NCBI RefSeq assembly: GCF_009755355.1
Contig: NZ_WQLB01000003.1
Coordinates: 221,072 to 285,071, forward strand
Origin: Deinococcus arboris
GTDB taxonomy: Bacteria; Deinococcota; Deinococci; Deinococcales; Deinococcaceae
Direction: 5' to 3'
DNA length: 64,000 nucleotides
A program made the position numbers and the translations under genes. The notes under the pieces are model-generated. The model ran no database searches, was not told the DNA's origin, and worked only from the letters and a program-made list of their open reading frames with translations. Below are positions 1-10,818 of this stretch, in pieces (the stretch's first letter is position 1; the number at the start of each line of letters is the position of its first letter).

Positions 1-372
1 GCTCAGGAGGCCCGTGCTACCGCCAAACAGACTGGACGCTGACACCACATGGTCCCCTGCGCGGCACACGCTGAGAATGGCGGTGAGGGTGGCCCCCTGC
101 CCACTGGCAACCGTGACGGTGGCGGCCCCGCCTTCCAGGGTGGTCAGGCGCTCTTCGAGGGCGCGCACCGTGGGGTTTTGCAGCCGCGCGTAACTGAGAC
201 CCGTGTTCTGCCCAAATTCGGCCTGGGCCTGCTCCAGCGTGTCGAACTGAAAGGCCGCCGCCGCGTGAATGGGAAAGCCGATGGTTTGCCCCAGGCCGCG
301 CGGAATGGCGCTTTGCACGGCGGCGGTTTCATAGCTCCAGTCGGCTGGTTCGGGGGCGCGGGCGTCGGTCAT
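1..372 (-). CDS. O-acetylhomoserine sulfhydrylase-type PLP enzyme, N-terminal part
   Basis: The visible 124 codons start at ATG 372 and run off the left edge, so the C-terminal part with the catalytic lysine lies outside the window. The protein contains YARLQNPTVRALEERLTTLE, a typical N-terminal segment of the Cys/Met-metabolism PLP-dependent family, then a GDHVVSASSLFGGS segment of the phosphate-binding region. Family knowledge: these enzymes replace the acetyl group of O-acetylhomoserine with sulfide or methanethiol. The start lies 41 bases from the divergent Nudix gene. A cystathionine synthase-type or other MetY/MetZ activity cannot be excluded from this fragment. Confidence 0.82.
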   Translation of the reverse strand, partial: MTDARAPEPADWSYETAAVQSAIPRGLGQTIGFPIHAAAAFQFDTLEQAQAEFGQNTGLSYARLQNPTVRALEERLTTLEGGAATVTVASGQGATLTAILSVCRAGDHVVSASSLFGGSTGLLS

Positions 373-399
373 TCGCCCACGCTACGCCGCGCGGCGGGA

Positions 400-405
400 T
401 AAGGT
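400..405 (+). promoter_or_regulatory. -10 element TAAGGT of a leaderless promoter
   Basis: TAAGGT lies 7 bases before ATG 413, so transcription would begin at or next to the start codon. No Shine-Dalgarno sequence is present between them. Confidence 0.6.
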
Positions 406-412
406 ACGCCCC

Positions 413-883
413 ATGTCCGACCCACCTGGATTGTCGGTTGGCGTGAGTGTGCTGCTGCAAGACGAGGCAGGCCGGGTGCTGCTTCAGCGCCGGGGCGACG
501 ACGGCCGCTGGGGCACACCGGGCGGGCGCCTGAACCCCGGCGAGACCTTTCTGGCAGCGGCCCACCGGGAACTGCACGAGGAAACCGGCCTGAGCTGTCC
601 TGGCCTGACCCTCCTGCCGTTGCCAGACGGGCTGGTGGACGGCCCCGACTTCCGGCACGACTACCCCAGTGGGCAGGCCGTGTTCATGGTAGGCCTGCGC
701 GCCTGGGGGACCATTTCGGCGGCCGCAGTGGAGGACGCTGCGCCTGACGACAGCGGTGAAACCCTCGAACTGGGTTGGTTTGCCCTGGACAACCTACCCG
801 CGTTAAGCGGCGCGGTGAACGTGGCGAGCATGAATCTGCTGCGTGCCAGGGCTGGCCTAGGGCCGCTGGTCAATTCCGCATGA
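413..883 (+). CDS. Nudix hydrolase
   Basis: This 156-residue protein is a single Nudix domain. The Nudix box is intact at about residues 38-60: G38, E44, R52-E53, E56-E57, then G59-L60. This box binds the metal and catalyses hydrolysis of a nucleoside diphosphate linked to another moiety; the substrate cannot be told from sequence. It is a close paralogue of the first half of the tandem Nudix protein at 4565-5554, sharing blocks such as LLQRRGDDG and PDDSGETLEL. The ATG follows a leaderless -10 element. Several Nudix genes in one stretch fit the expansion of this family in Deinococcus. Confidence 0.93.
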   Translation: MSDPPGLSVGVSVLLQDEAGRVLLQRRGDDGRWGTPGGRLNPGETFLAAAHRELHEETGLSCPGLTLLPLPDGLVDGPDFRHDYPSGQAVFMVGLRAWGTISAAAVEDAAPDDSGETLELGWFALDNLPALSGAVNVASMNLLRARAGLGPLVNSA

Positions 884-902
884 CAGAGAGATGAAGATTC
901 CT

Positions 903-908
903 TAAGCT
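903..908 (+). promoter_or_regulatory. -10 element TAAGCT of a leaderless promoter
   Basis: TAAGCT lies 7 bases before ATG 916 of the lipoprotein gene, with no Shine-Dalgarno between. Confidence 0.5.
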
Positions 909-915
909 GCTGCTG

Positions 916-2133
916 ATGAAACGCACCCTCGCTGTCCTGACCGTCTCTAGCTTGCTGCTGGCCGCCTGCCGCCCTCAGCCTGTGCCGGCGCCCATTGACC
1001 CAGCCACTGTTGAACCTGCCGCCCCCGTGGTGGGGCAGGCACTGGAGGTGCAGCAGATTCCCGGCACCGTCGAGAGCGCTGCCAAGCAACTGACCGCCCT
1101 GCTGGACCCCAACAACCCCGACATAGATCCTGACCTGAAAGCCCTGCTGGCCGTCTTTGGTCCTGGCAGCGCCATGCCCCTGGACTTGAAGCAGCCCACC
1201 CAACTGGGCCGCAGCTTGGTTCAGAACTTTGCCGCCCACGCCCGTGGTCAACTGCAGGTGCAGGGCGTGACGACACTAAAGCAGACGCTGCCCACTGGCA
1301 CGACGACCGTGGACCGGACGGGCCGCTCGACCTACCAGAGCGCCCCCACGGACGGCTACGTCATCATCTTTGAAGCACAGAACCTGCGCGTAGACGTGAA
1401 GTGGAAAGTGGGCGACGCCGCCACCGTGTTTGTTCCAGCTGGCATGGCCTATAACCCCAGCACCGGCCAGTGGAGCCCCGCCGAGCAGGAACTGCCCACC
1501 AACGCCAGCGCCACGCTGACTCGTGGCACGCAGGCCGCCGCTGGCGCCACCTTCACCATGACGCCGGGCGAGTGCCTGTCGGCCCTGGGGCCCACCGCTC
1601 TGAGCTTTAACGCCTGGGCCGGCCGCGCCGTGAACAGTCCCGCTGCCCTGAAGCTGAACTACGCCTGGACCGACGCCAACATCAATCTCAGCGGCGACGC
1701 CCTGTACGCCACCACCAAGCAGAAGGCCAGCCTGAGCACAAAGCTGGACGTGCGCGGCACGACCGTCAACCGCTGCACGCCCGCCACCTTCGCCTTCCGC
1801 CCCACCCGCGCCGACCTGACCGCTAGCGCCGAAGTCCCCAGTCACAAGCTGGACCTGGCCCTGTACCTGCGCGACCTGAGCAACCTGGAATTCAGCGCCG
1901 ACGCACTGAACGCCCAGAACCCCCTGGCCAAGGTGGGCGGCACGGTCAATGGTCGCCTGAGCTTTAACGGCCGCAGCCTGCTGACCGCTTTCGGGCCGCT
2001 GGCCGACGGCGCCGACACCAACCTCCAGCCCGGCGATCAGGTGAAGGTGAAGTACGTCCAAAGCGGCAAGTTGGTCGAAACTGATCTGCCCGGCGCACTG
2101 GACGGTCTGGGCGCGCTGTTCCTGCCGTACTGA
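916..2133 (+). CDS. Hypothetical lipoprotein
   Basis: The 405-residue product begins with a lipoprotein signal peptide ending in LLLAAC, so Cys18 would be lipidated and the protein held on the outer face of a membrane. The mature part is rich in Thr, Ala and Asn, has no recognisable catalytic motif and seems beta-rich, with an early segment describing an alpha-helical stretch around residues 45-75. I do not recognise the family. It is a single-gene unit with its own leaderless promoter and a terminator at 2149-2177. Confidence 0.85.
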   Translation: MKRTLAVLTVSSLLLAACRPQPVPAPIDPATVEPAAPVVGQALEVQQIPGTVESAAKQLTALLDPNNPDIDPDLKALLAVFGPGSAMPLDLKQPTQLGRSLVQNFAAHARGQLQVQGVTTLKQTLPTGTTTVDRTGRSTYQSAPTDGYVIIFEAQNLRVDVKWKVGDAATVFVPAGMAYNPSTGQWSPAEQELPTNASATLTRGTQAAAGATFTMTPGECLSALGPTALSFNAWAGRAVNSPAALKLNYAWTDANINLSGDALYATTKQKASLSTKLDVRGTTVNRCTPATFAFRPTRADLTASAEVPSHKLDLALYLRDLSNLEFSADALNAQNPLAKVGGTVNGRLSFNGRSLLTAFGPLADGADTNLQPGDQVKVKYVQSGKLVETDLPGALDGLGALFLPY

Positions 2134-2148
2134 TTCTCACCCGACTCT

Positions 2149-2177
2149 GGCCCCACCCGCGCTTAGCTGGTGGGGCC
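2149..2177 (+). terminator. Intrinsic terminator after the lipoprotein gene
   Basis: A 9-bp perfect stem GGCCCCACC / GGTGGGGCC with an 11-base loop is followed by GTCTTC. The T-run is short, but the position 15 bases after the stop codon fits a terminator. Confidence 0.6.
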
Positions 2178-2204
2178 GTCTTCATAGCGGCCTGAAGGCT
2201 GCGG

Positions 2205-2210
2205 TAACGT
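2205..2210 (+). promoter_or_regulatory. -10 element TAACGT of a leaderless promoter
   Basis: TAACGT lies 5 bases before ATG 2216 of the creatininase-family gene. Confidence 0.55.
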
Positions 2211-2215
2211 GACCC

Positions 2216-2917
2216 ATGCGCATTCAGGACATGAACTGGCAGATGGTTGAGGCGGCACTGAGGCGCGATGACCGCTGCGTGCTGCCGCTGGGCTGCACCG
2301 AGCAGCACGCCACTCTGAGCCTGGCCACCGACACCCTGCTGGCTGGGCGGGTGGCCCGCGAGGCCGCCGAGGGCCTGGGCATTCCTGTCTTTCCGGCGCT
2401 GCCCTACGGCATTACACCGACTTTTACGGCTTACCCCGGCACCCTGAGCGTGAGCGTCAGCACCTACCTGGCCCTGCTGGACGACCTGCTCAGCGGGCTG
2501 CAAGCCCAGGGCTTCCGGCGCATTCTGGTGGTGAACGGCCACGGGGGCAACGCGCCGGGCCAGGGTTGGATGGGCGAGTGGCTGGCCCGGCACCCGGACG
2601 CGCGGGTGCAGTGGCACAACTGGTGGAACGCGCCGCGCACCTGGGCAGCGGTGCAGGCCACCGACGAACTGGCCAGCCATGCGAGCTGGATGGAAAGTTT
2701 TCCCTGGACTCGGCTGGAAGGCGTCAGCGCCCCCGAAGAACGCAAGCCGATGGTGGACCTGAATGCGCTGCGGCAGCTGCCTCCCGCTGGGGTCCGGGCC
2801 CTGCTGGGCGACGGCAATTTCGGCGGCCTGCACCGCCGCCCCGACCGCGAGATGCTCCGGATCTGGCAAGAGGCGGTGGCCGAAACGCGGGCGCTGCTGG
2901 AGACCGGCTGGGCTTAA
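2216..2917 (+). CDS. Creatininase family protein
   Basis: The 233-residue protein has the metal-binding pattern of the creatininase/FAPy-deformylase-like amidohydrolase family: PLGCTEQH with E29 and H31, D39 in ATDT, NGHGGN at 107-112 with H109, and E160 in HASWME. These residues normally hold a two-metal centre that cleaves a cyclic or linear amide. The family also includes MftE-type peptidases and ArfB, so creatinine itself need not be the substrate. No neighbouring gene suggests a pathway. Confidence 0.88.
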   Translation: MRIQDMNWQMVEAALRRDDRCVLPLGCTEQHATLSLATDTLLAGRVAREAAEGLGIPVFPALPYGITPTFTAYPGTLSVSVSTYLALLDDLLSGLQAQGFRRILVVNGHGGNAPGQGWMGEWLARHPDARVQWHNWWNAPRTWAAVQATDELASHASWMESFPWTRLEGVSAPEERKPMVDLNALRQLPPAGVRALLGDGNFGGLHRRPDREMLRIWQEAVAETRALLETGWA

Positions 2918-3308
2918 AGACCATGTGAGGCTGATCTAGGGCCAGCGCAACCTCTGAATTCCGGCAAGAACGCAGCCCATATGCCTTCTCTCTGTTTCGT
3001 TGACAAATCGGGGGACACCAGTTCGCAAGCTCCACGCCTGGAACCCGCTTTTCTTCTCGCTCCGCTGCGCAACGGGTCTTGAATCGTTTTGGTCAACGCT
3101 TCAAGCGGCGTCCGTATGGGTCGATTCGGAAGCCAGCAAGCCCTCTCAATGGGAGAGGCCCGGCGACTCCAGGCAGCTTCCTCTGGAACGTGGGGCATCC
3201 AGACCGCTGCTTCGGTTACCCGTACAGAGAAGACTTGAGCGCCACATCTCACTCTTGCCCAGCTGCCCTCTTCATCTTTTAGGAACCAGAGTTCTTCTCG
3301 GCCCAGTC
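2918..3308. other. Intergenic region, 391 bases
   Basis: I see no convincing gene here. The region lies between a plus-strand gene end and the end of the minus-strand glycosyltransferase gene. About 2976-3120 is a copy of an intergenic repeat (separate entry); the rest, 3121-3308, shows no feature I can name. Confidence 0.6.
2976..3120. repeat. Intergenic repeat copy A, about 145 bp
   Basis: The stretch shares ordered blocks with 13851-13992: GACAAATCG, GCTCCACGCC, GGAACCCG, CTCGCTCCGCT, TTGAA and a CGTATG/TGTAT end. It is bounded by CCCATA on the left and TATGGG on the right, an inverted pair. This copy is more diverged, and its first internal hairpin is decayed. It looks like a small non-coding repeat or MITE-like element of the kind known in Deinococcus genomes. 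Confidence 0.6.
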
Positions 3309-4535
3309 TTAGTTCTCGTCCAACTCGGCGGCCACAGCAGTCAACGCGCCCGGCCGACCAATCCGGGCGCGGCCGTCCGCTTGCGCCGCCTGGAACCGGG
3401 TCAGGTCAGTGCCAAGGCTCTGGACCGCAGCGGCGACCGCCTGCGCTGTCGGCGCCGTAACAGTCAGGGCCTGGCCCAGCAGGCGCGTTTGCCGCGCGGC
3501 AAACCCCGCCACGTACTGCGGCCCTGGCGTGGGGAAGCCAACGACGGGGACGCCCAGCCCAGCCGCCTGCTCGTTGGCCGTGCCGGCTGTCCCCAGGGCC
3601 AGGGCAGCCCGGTGCAGCACCGCCGAAAAAGCGCCGCGCAGCACCAGCACCCGCGTCTCGCCGCGCCGCAGCCACAGGGTCGCCTCGTCCACCTGGCCAG
3701 CCGTCCAGCCGGGTAGCGGCGGCAATTCGGCAAATGGGCGGGCAAAGGCCACGGCGGCCTGCCAGGCGGGGAGCTGCGCGGCGGCCTCCAGCATGACTGG
3801 CAGGGAAAACGCCGCGTCCCCGCGCTGGCCGGGGAGCAGGGCCAGCACCAGGCGCCCGTCCAGCAGCGGCCCCAGGTCGCGTTCGGGCTCGGGCAGCACA
3901 TCCATCGCAAACCCGCCCCGGTACGCGGCATTCACGCCGCGCCGGGCCAGGTGAACGGCCGAGGGCTGGTCCCGCGTGTACACCCGCCGCGCCCGCCGGG
4001 CCAGGGCCACCTCCCAGGGCATAAAGAGGTTGGCGCCCAGGGCGTTCAGTTCGCGCAGGTGGGCCGCCGGGGTCATGCCCTGCGCGTAGAACGACGACAC
4101 CAGCGGCTGAAGGTGCGTCAGCGGCAGGCGGGGGCCAGCTGCCCGACCAGCTGGCCGCGCCACCACCCGCGCGGCCAGGGTGCCCACCGCCAGCGCGTAG
4201 GTGTCCCCCACCACGACCACCCGCGCCACCTGCCCTCCCAGCCGCCGCGCCGCCGCCCACTGCCGCAGCGAGACGGTCAACAGGCCCGCCTGTACGTCCG
4301 CGCGCAGGTTTGCCAGGCTGCCAAAGGGAAAGCCGCCCGAAGGCAGCGCCAGATGGGGACCCTGAAGCTCGGCAGTCCCCGCATACGCCGCGCCCGGCCC
4401 CACCAGCGGGAGGGCCAGCACCGGCCCGCGCCCAGCCCGCGCCAGTTCGCGCGCCAGTCTGGCCCCGATCAGATCCTCGGCGTACCCATTGGACACCAGC
4501 AGGGTCGCGTCTGTTCGCCGAAAAGTGCTCGCCAC
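3309..4535 (-). CDS. LpxB-related (lipid-A-disaccharide synthase-like) glycosyltransferase
   Basis: The 408-residue protein starts at GTG 4535, 7 bases after a TAGCCT -10 element. It begins LLVSNGYAEDLIGARLARELA, an N-terminal NDP-sugar transferase fold typical of the lipid-A-disaccharide synthase-related family (the type described as TIGR03492, known from cyanobacteria and Deinococcus). Near the C-terminus, GTAGTANEQAAGLGVPVVGF resembles the donor-binding segment of GT-B enzymes. True LpxB joins two acylated glucosamines; Deinococcus lacks classical lipid A, so the substrate here is probably another lipid or envelope glycoconjugate. That last point is inference. Confidence 0.8.
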   Translation of the reverse strand: MASTFRRTDATLLVSNGYAEDLIGARLARELARAGRGPVLALPLVGPGAAYAGTAELQGPHLALPSGGFPFGSLANLRADVQAGLLTVSLRQWAAARRLGGQVARVVVVGDTYALAVGTLAARVVARPAGRAAGPRLPLTHLQPLVSSFYAQGMTPAAHLRELNALGANLFMPWEVALARRARRVYTRDQPSAVHLARRGVNAAYRGGFAMDVLPEPERDLGPLLDGRLVLALLPGQRGDAAFSLPVMLEAAAQLPAWQAAVAFARPFAELPPLPGWTAGQVDEATLWLRRGETRVLVLRGAFSAVLHRAALALGTAGTANEQAAGLGVPVVGFPTPGPQYVAGFAARQTRLLGQALTVTAPTAQAVAAAVQSLGTDLTRFQAAQADGRARIGRPGALTAVAAELDEN

Positions 4536-4542
4536 GCCCCGC

Positions 4543-4548
4543 AGGCTA
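4543..4548 (-). promoter_or_regulatory. -10 element TAGCCT for the glycosyltransferase gene
   Basis: On the minus strand TAGCCT lies 7 bases before GTG 4535. It is separated by only 3 bases from the divergent plus-strand -10 element at 4552-4557. Confidence 0.5.
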
Positions 4549-4551
4549 GCG

Positions 4552-4557
4552 TAGGGT
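4552..4557 (+). promoter_or_regulatory. -10 element TAGGGT for the tandem Nudix gene
   Basis: TAGGGT lies 7 bases before ATG 4565. This spacing favours ATG 4565 over the in-frame GTG 4556, which overlaps the element. Confidence 0.5.
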
Positions 4558-4564
4558 GGCGGCC

Positions 4565-5554
4565 ATGAGTCTCATGGAACTGCGGCGGGTCTGGGGCACA
4601 CGCCCGCTGATTGGCGCGGCCGTGGGCGTGCTGCTTCAGGACGAAAGCGGGCGCGTGCTGCTGCAGCGCCGGGGCGACGACGGCCTGTGGAGCGAACCCG
4701 GCGGCGCCCTGGAACCGGGCGAGGATTTTCTGACCGGCGCGCGGCGCGAACTTCTGGAAGAAACGGGCCTGACCTGCCCCACTTTGCGCCTCTTGCCCCT
4801 GCCAGGCGGCCTGCAAAGTGGCCCTGAGCTGTACCACCGCTACCCCCACGGCGACGAGCTTTACATCGTGGGGATGCGGGCGCACGGCACCCTCCCGGCC
4901 GAGGCCCTGAACGGCGCCCAGCCCGACGACAGCGGCGAAACCCTGGAGCTGCGTTGGTTCGCTCTGGACGACCTGCCGATGCTGAGCAACAACGCCAACA
5001 GACAGTCTATGAGCCTGTTGCGCAGCTGGGCAGGGCTGCCACCGCTGCCACTGCACCCCACGCCGCCCCCACCGCCACCCGGCAACTTTTTACTGGACCT
5101 GCGAAAAGTAATTGGCCACCGGCCCTGGTTTGCGCCTGGGGCCAATGTGCTGGTGACGGATGAAGCTGGGCGAATCCTGCTGCTGCGCTGCGGGCACACC
5201 GGGCGCTGGACCCTGCCCGGCGGCAACCTGGAACCCGGCGAGAGCTTCGCAGAAACGGCGGCGCGGGAACTGCTCGAAGAAACGGGCCTGACCGCCGCCC
5301 GCCTGGACCCACTGGAGATGTTCGCCGGACCCGAATACCGCTTCACCTCCCCGAACGGCGACGTGGTGGACTACGTGTCGGTGCTGTACCGCGCTCACAG
5401 CGTGACCGGCACCCTGACCCCGCAGCCCGGCGAGGTTTTGGAGGTGGGCTGGTTCGGTGTGGATGAGCTGCCAGACGACGCTGACCTGAGCGGCGCACTG
5501 ATTCAGGCCAATTTGCGGTACTGGAAAAAGCTGAGGAGCCAGCCAAACAGCTGA
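4565..5554 (+). CDS. Tandem Nudix hydrolase (two Nudix domains)
   Basis: The protein is 329 residues from ATG 4565. It holds two complete Nudix boxes, at about residues 47-69 and 220-242, each with the G-x5-E-x7-REUxEExGU pattern intact. They are joined by a proline-rich linker (about 161-173, PLHPTPPPPPPG). Domain 1 closely resembles the single-domain Nudix protein at 413-883; domain 2 is more distant, suggesting duplication plus fusion of different family members. Both domains should bind metal and hydrolyse nucleotide-derived substrates. It converges on pheT with only 23 bases between the stops. Confidence 0.92.
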   Translation: MSLMELRRVWGTRPLIGAAVGVLLQDESGRVLLQRRGDDGLWSEPGGALEPGEDFLTGARRELLEETGLTCPTLRLLPLPGGLQSGPELYHRYPHGDELYIVGMRAHGTLPAEALNGAQPDDSGETLELRWFALDDLPMLSNNANRQSMSLLRSWAGLPPLPLHPTPPPPPPGNFLLDLRKVIGHRPWFAPGANVLVTDEAGRILLLRCGHTGRWTLPGGNLEPGESFAETAARELLEETGLTAARLDPLEMFAGPEYRFTSPNGDVVDYVSVLYRAHSVTGTLTPQPGEVLEVGWFGVDELPDDADLSGALIQANLRYWKKLRSQPNS

Positions 5555-5577
5555 CCCCCCCTCGCCCTCTTCCCTGT

Positions 5578-8034
<2,457 letters not shown>

Positions 8035-8071
8035 AGAGGGGACCTCGGTGGGATTGCCCCCACCCCGGCCC

Positions 8072-8093
8072 TCCCCCCTGAAGGGGGAGGGAG
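8072..8093 (-). repeat. GC-rich 22-bp repeat, left copy
   Basis: The 22 bases here are the exact reverse complement of 8482-8503. Each copy is itself nearly palindromic (C-runs, TTCA or TGAA, then G-runs). The two copies flank the broken DUF559 gene in inverted orientation. Confidence 0.75.
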
Positions 8094-8107
8094 AAGGGCG
8101 GCGGGCC

Positions 8108-8554
8108 TTAGCTTGGTGTGCGGTCGTTCAGAGCCGTCTGAATTCGTTCCAGTACGCCGGGCAGGTTGGTGCGAACCTCGTTGTTCCAGAAGCGCAGGGG
8201 CAGAAAGCCGTGGGCCAGCATGTCGGCATCTCTGGCCTGATCTTCAGGGCTGTTCAGGTGCTGGCTGCCGTCCAGTTCAATCACCAACCGGCGTTCATAG
8301 CAGACGAAATCGGCGACGTACCGGCCCATTGGTTCCTACCGACGGAAACTGACGCCTAATGCTTTGCGGCGCAGCTGTTGCCAGAACAAGAGTTCTTCGG
8401 GCGTCATCCGTTTACGCAGGGCGCGGGCAATTTCCGTAAAGGGACTGGTACGTTCCCAAGAACCGCCGCCAGATCTTTTGACTCCCTCCCCCTTCAGGGG
8501 GGACTCAGAGAGCTGCGCAGCAGAGGGTTGGGGAGGGGGCGCCCGCCGCGTCAC
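8108..8554 (-). pseudogene. DUF559 (Vsr-like endonuclease fold) gene interrupted by an in-frame TAG
   Basis: One reading frame codes for a DUF559 protein: RMTPEELLFWQQLRRKALGVSFRR, then TAG at 8338-8336, then EPMGRYVADFVCYERRLVIELDGSQH and a C-terminal helix region. DUF559 proteins normally read FRRQ-x-P-x-G at this point, so a single CAG-to-TAG change explains the stop. The D-x(n)-E-x-D residues expected for the fold are present after the stop. The first 25 or so codons are translated from the 22-bp GC-rich repeat and are probably not original. The open frame overlaps the Nudix stop by GTGA. Readthrough or a sequencing error are alternatives. Confidence 0.75.
8482..8503 (+). repeat. GC-rich 22-bp repeat, right copy
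   Basis: This is the exact inverted copy of 8072-8093. It continues on its right into a longer GC-rich tail (to about 8540) that runs through the 5' end of the DUF559 frame. Confidence 0.75.
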
Positions 8555-8949
8555 CCCGCCAATCCCCGCACCAGCCCCCGCGCCTGTTCGGGTACCAGAT
8601 TCACGGCGTCCAGCTGCTCCACACTGACCCAGGCAGGTTCATACGAGTTGGCTTCGCTGTGACGTACACCCTCGGGGCCATCGCCCAGGCGCATCTCGCC
8701 GCCCTGCCACGTCACCAGAAAGTAGTGTTCGCGGTTGCCCAGATTCTCTAGAACCAGCACTTCGCGCTCCACCTGAACCGTCAGATTCACTTCCTCTAAC
8801 ATCTCGCGGACGCAGGCTTCGGCAGGGGTCTCTTCACCCTCGATGCCGCCGCCGGGCAGGGTGGCGTAGGCGCGGCCTTCTTTGCGGCGAAGCATCAGCA
8901 GCACTTGCCCCTGGTCGTTGAAGAGGATGCCCACGGAACGGGGCCTCAC
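8551..8949 (-). CDS. Nudix hydrolase
   Basis: The 132-residue protein starts at GTG 8949, preceded by GGAGGTG on the minus strand, and overlaps the racemase stop by GTGA. The Nudix box (GGGIEGEETPAEACVREMLE, then E-V-N-L) keeps the key E and REMLEE residues; the usual final G-L is N-L. It differs from the other two Nudix genes of this window, so it is not part of their duplication. Its place between racemase and PheT genes gives no direct hint of the substrate. Confidence 0.9.
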   Translation of the reverse strand: MRPRSVGILFNDQGQVLLMLRRKEGRAYATLPGGGIEGEETPAEACVREMLEEVNLTVQVEREVLVLENLGNREHYFLVTWQGGEMRLGDGPEGVRHSEANSYEPAWVSVEQLDAVNLVPEQARGLVRGLAG

Positions 8950-9652
8950 GCCGCACCTCCCAGCAGCCACTCCACCGCCGCCTGAGCATGCAGGGCGGTG
9001 GTGTCAAAGGTGGGCACAGGTGAGTCTTCTGGGCCCACCAGTAACGGAATCTCGGTGCAGCCCAGGATGATGCCCTGCGCCCCCTGAGCGGCCAGGTCGG
9101 CCATCACCGCGCGGTAGCGCTCGCGGGAATCGGCGCGGATGTCGTTGCGGCACAGCTCGTCGAAGATGACGCGGTGAACCTCGGCGCGCTGGGGGGCCTC
9201 TGGCACCAGCGTTTCTATGCCGAACCGCTCACGCAAGCGCTCCTTGTAAAAAGGCTGTTCCATCGTGAAGGCCGTCGCCAGCAGCCCCACCCGCTCAATG
9301 CCCGCCGCTTTCAGAGCCGCGCCGGTACTGTCCACGATGTGCAGCAGCGGTATCTCCAGCCAGGCCTCCAGTTGCGGCGCCACCAGATGCATGGTGTTCG
9401 TGGCAATGAGCAGAGCGCCCGCGCCGGCCGCCTGCAAGCCCTGGGCGGCGTTACCCAGGAGCTCGGCGGCCTCATCCCAGGCGGCGGCCTGTTGCAGGGC
9501 CACCACCTGGGCGAAGTCAAAGGAATGAATCAGCAGGGGCGCCGAATGCAGGCCACCCCGGCGCCCGGCATACGCGGCGTTGATCTGGCGGTAATACTCG
9601 GCGGTGCTGGTCCAGCTCATGCCGCCCAGGACACCCAAGAGGCGCTCGGCAC

Positions 9653-9656
<4 letters not shown>
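8946..9656 (-). CDS. Aspartate/glutamate racemase family protein (YgeA-like)
   Basis: The 236-residue protein belongs to the Asp/Glu/hydantoin racemase superfamily (LGVLGGMSWTSTAEYY at the N-terminus). The two catalytic acid/base positions are T86 in LLIATNTMH and C200 in ILGCTEIP. Most aspartate racemases have Cys at both; Thr at the first is the pattern of E. coli YgeA (L-DER), which acts on L-Asp/L-Glu or more broadly. Cofactor-independent racemisation is therefore likely. The GTG start overlaps the pheS stop (GTGA), so it should be translated from the pheS transcript. Confidence 0.88.
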
Positions 9657-10672
<1,016 letters not shown>

Positions 10673-10698
10673 GTGTCCTCCTGCGGACCAAAGAAAAA

Positions 10699-10725
10699 CC
10701 CCGCCTCGCAAGGGTGCGGGCGGGG
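10699..10725 (-). terminator. Intrinsic terminator in the pheS leader (candidate attenuator)
   Basis: On the minus strand, CCCCGCC pairs with GGCGGGG, with an inner CGCA/TGCG stem, and TTTTTC follows at once. The hairpin lies between the leader peptide stop (10746) and the pheS Shine-Dalgarno, so it would stop transcription before pheS unless prevented. Confidence 0.8.
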
Positions 10726-10737
10726 CGACGCGCTGGA

Positions 10738-10769
10738 CCTGGGGCTCAGGTCAGCACCACCCCAGGGCC
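10738..10769 (-). promoter_or_regulatory. Upstream hairpin of the pheS leader
   Basis: On the minus strand CCTGGGG (10766-10760) pairs perfectly with CCCCAGG (10744-10738), and the flanking GG/CC pair after one mismatch. The left arm starts right after the Phe-Phe codons and the loop holds the leader stop codon, as in a pause or 1:2 hairpin of classical attenuators. Confidence 0.6.
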
Positions 10770-10805
10770 GAAAAACGGCGAACGTGGACCGGCCAGGGGT
10801 GTCAT
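10746..10805 (-). CDS. Candidate pheST leader peptide with tandem Phe codons
   Basis: The frame ATG 10805 to TGA 10746 encodes 19 residues, MTPLAGPRSPFFGPGVVLT. Codons 11-12 are TTT TTC, both for Phe, the amino acid used by the enzyme made downstream. A TACCCT -10 element ends 7 bases before the ATG, so translation would begin at the 5' end of the RNA. A hairpin starts directly after the Phe codons and a terminator follows. The logic matches amino-acid attenuation known for pheST in enteric bacteria, but this peptide is not related in sequence. No experiment supports its translation. Confidence 0.6.
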   Translation of the reverse strand: MTPLAGPRSPFFGPGVVLT

Positions 10806-10812
10806 GCCGCCC

Positions 10813-10818
10813 AGGGTA
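10813..10818 (-). promoter_or_regulatory. -10 element TACCCT for the pheST leader
   Basis: On the minus strand TACCCT lies 7 bases before the leader peptide ATG at 10805, the same spacing as at other leaderless genes in the window. Confidence 0.55.

Noticed and set aside
1276..2061. Long open frame on the minus strand opposite the lipoprotein gene
   Set aside because: High-GC genes create long antisense frames. Its translation is low-complexity (Gln/Gly/Ala-rich) and has no start signal.
8046..8107. Intergenic coding extension of pheT or a small ORF in the GC-rich repeat
   Set aside because: The Ser-Pro-Leu-Lys-Gly-Glu-Gly-type translations come from the palindromic repeat itself and have no start signal.
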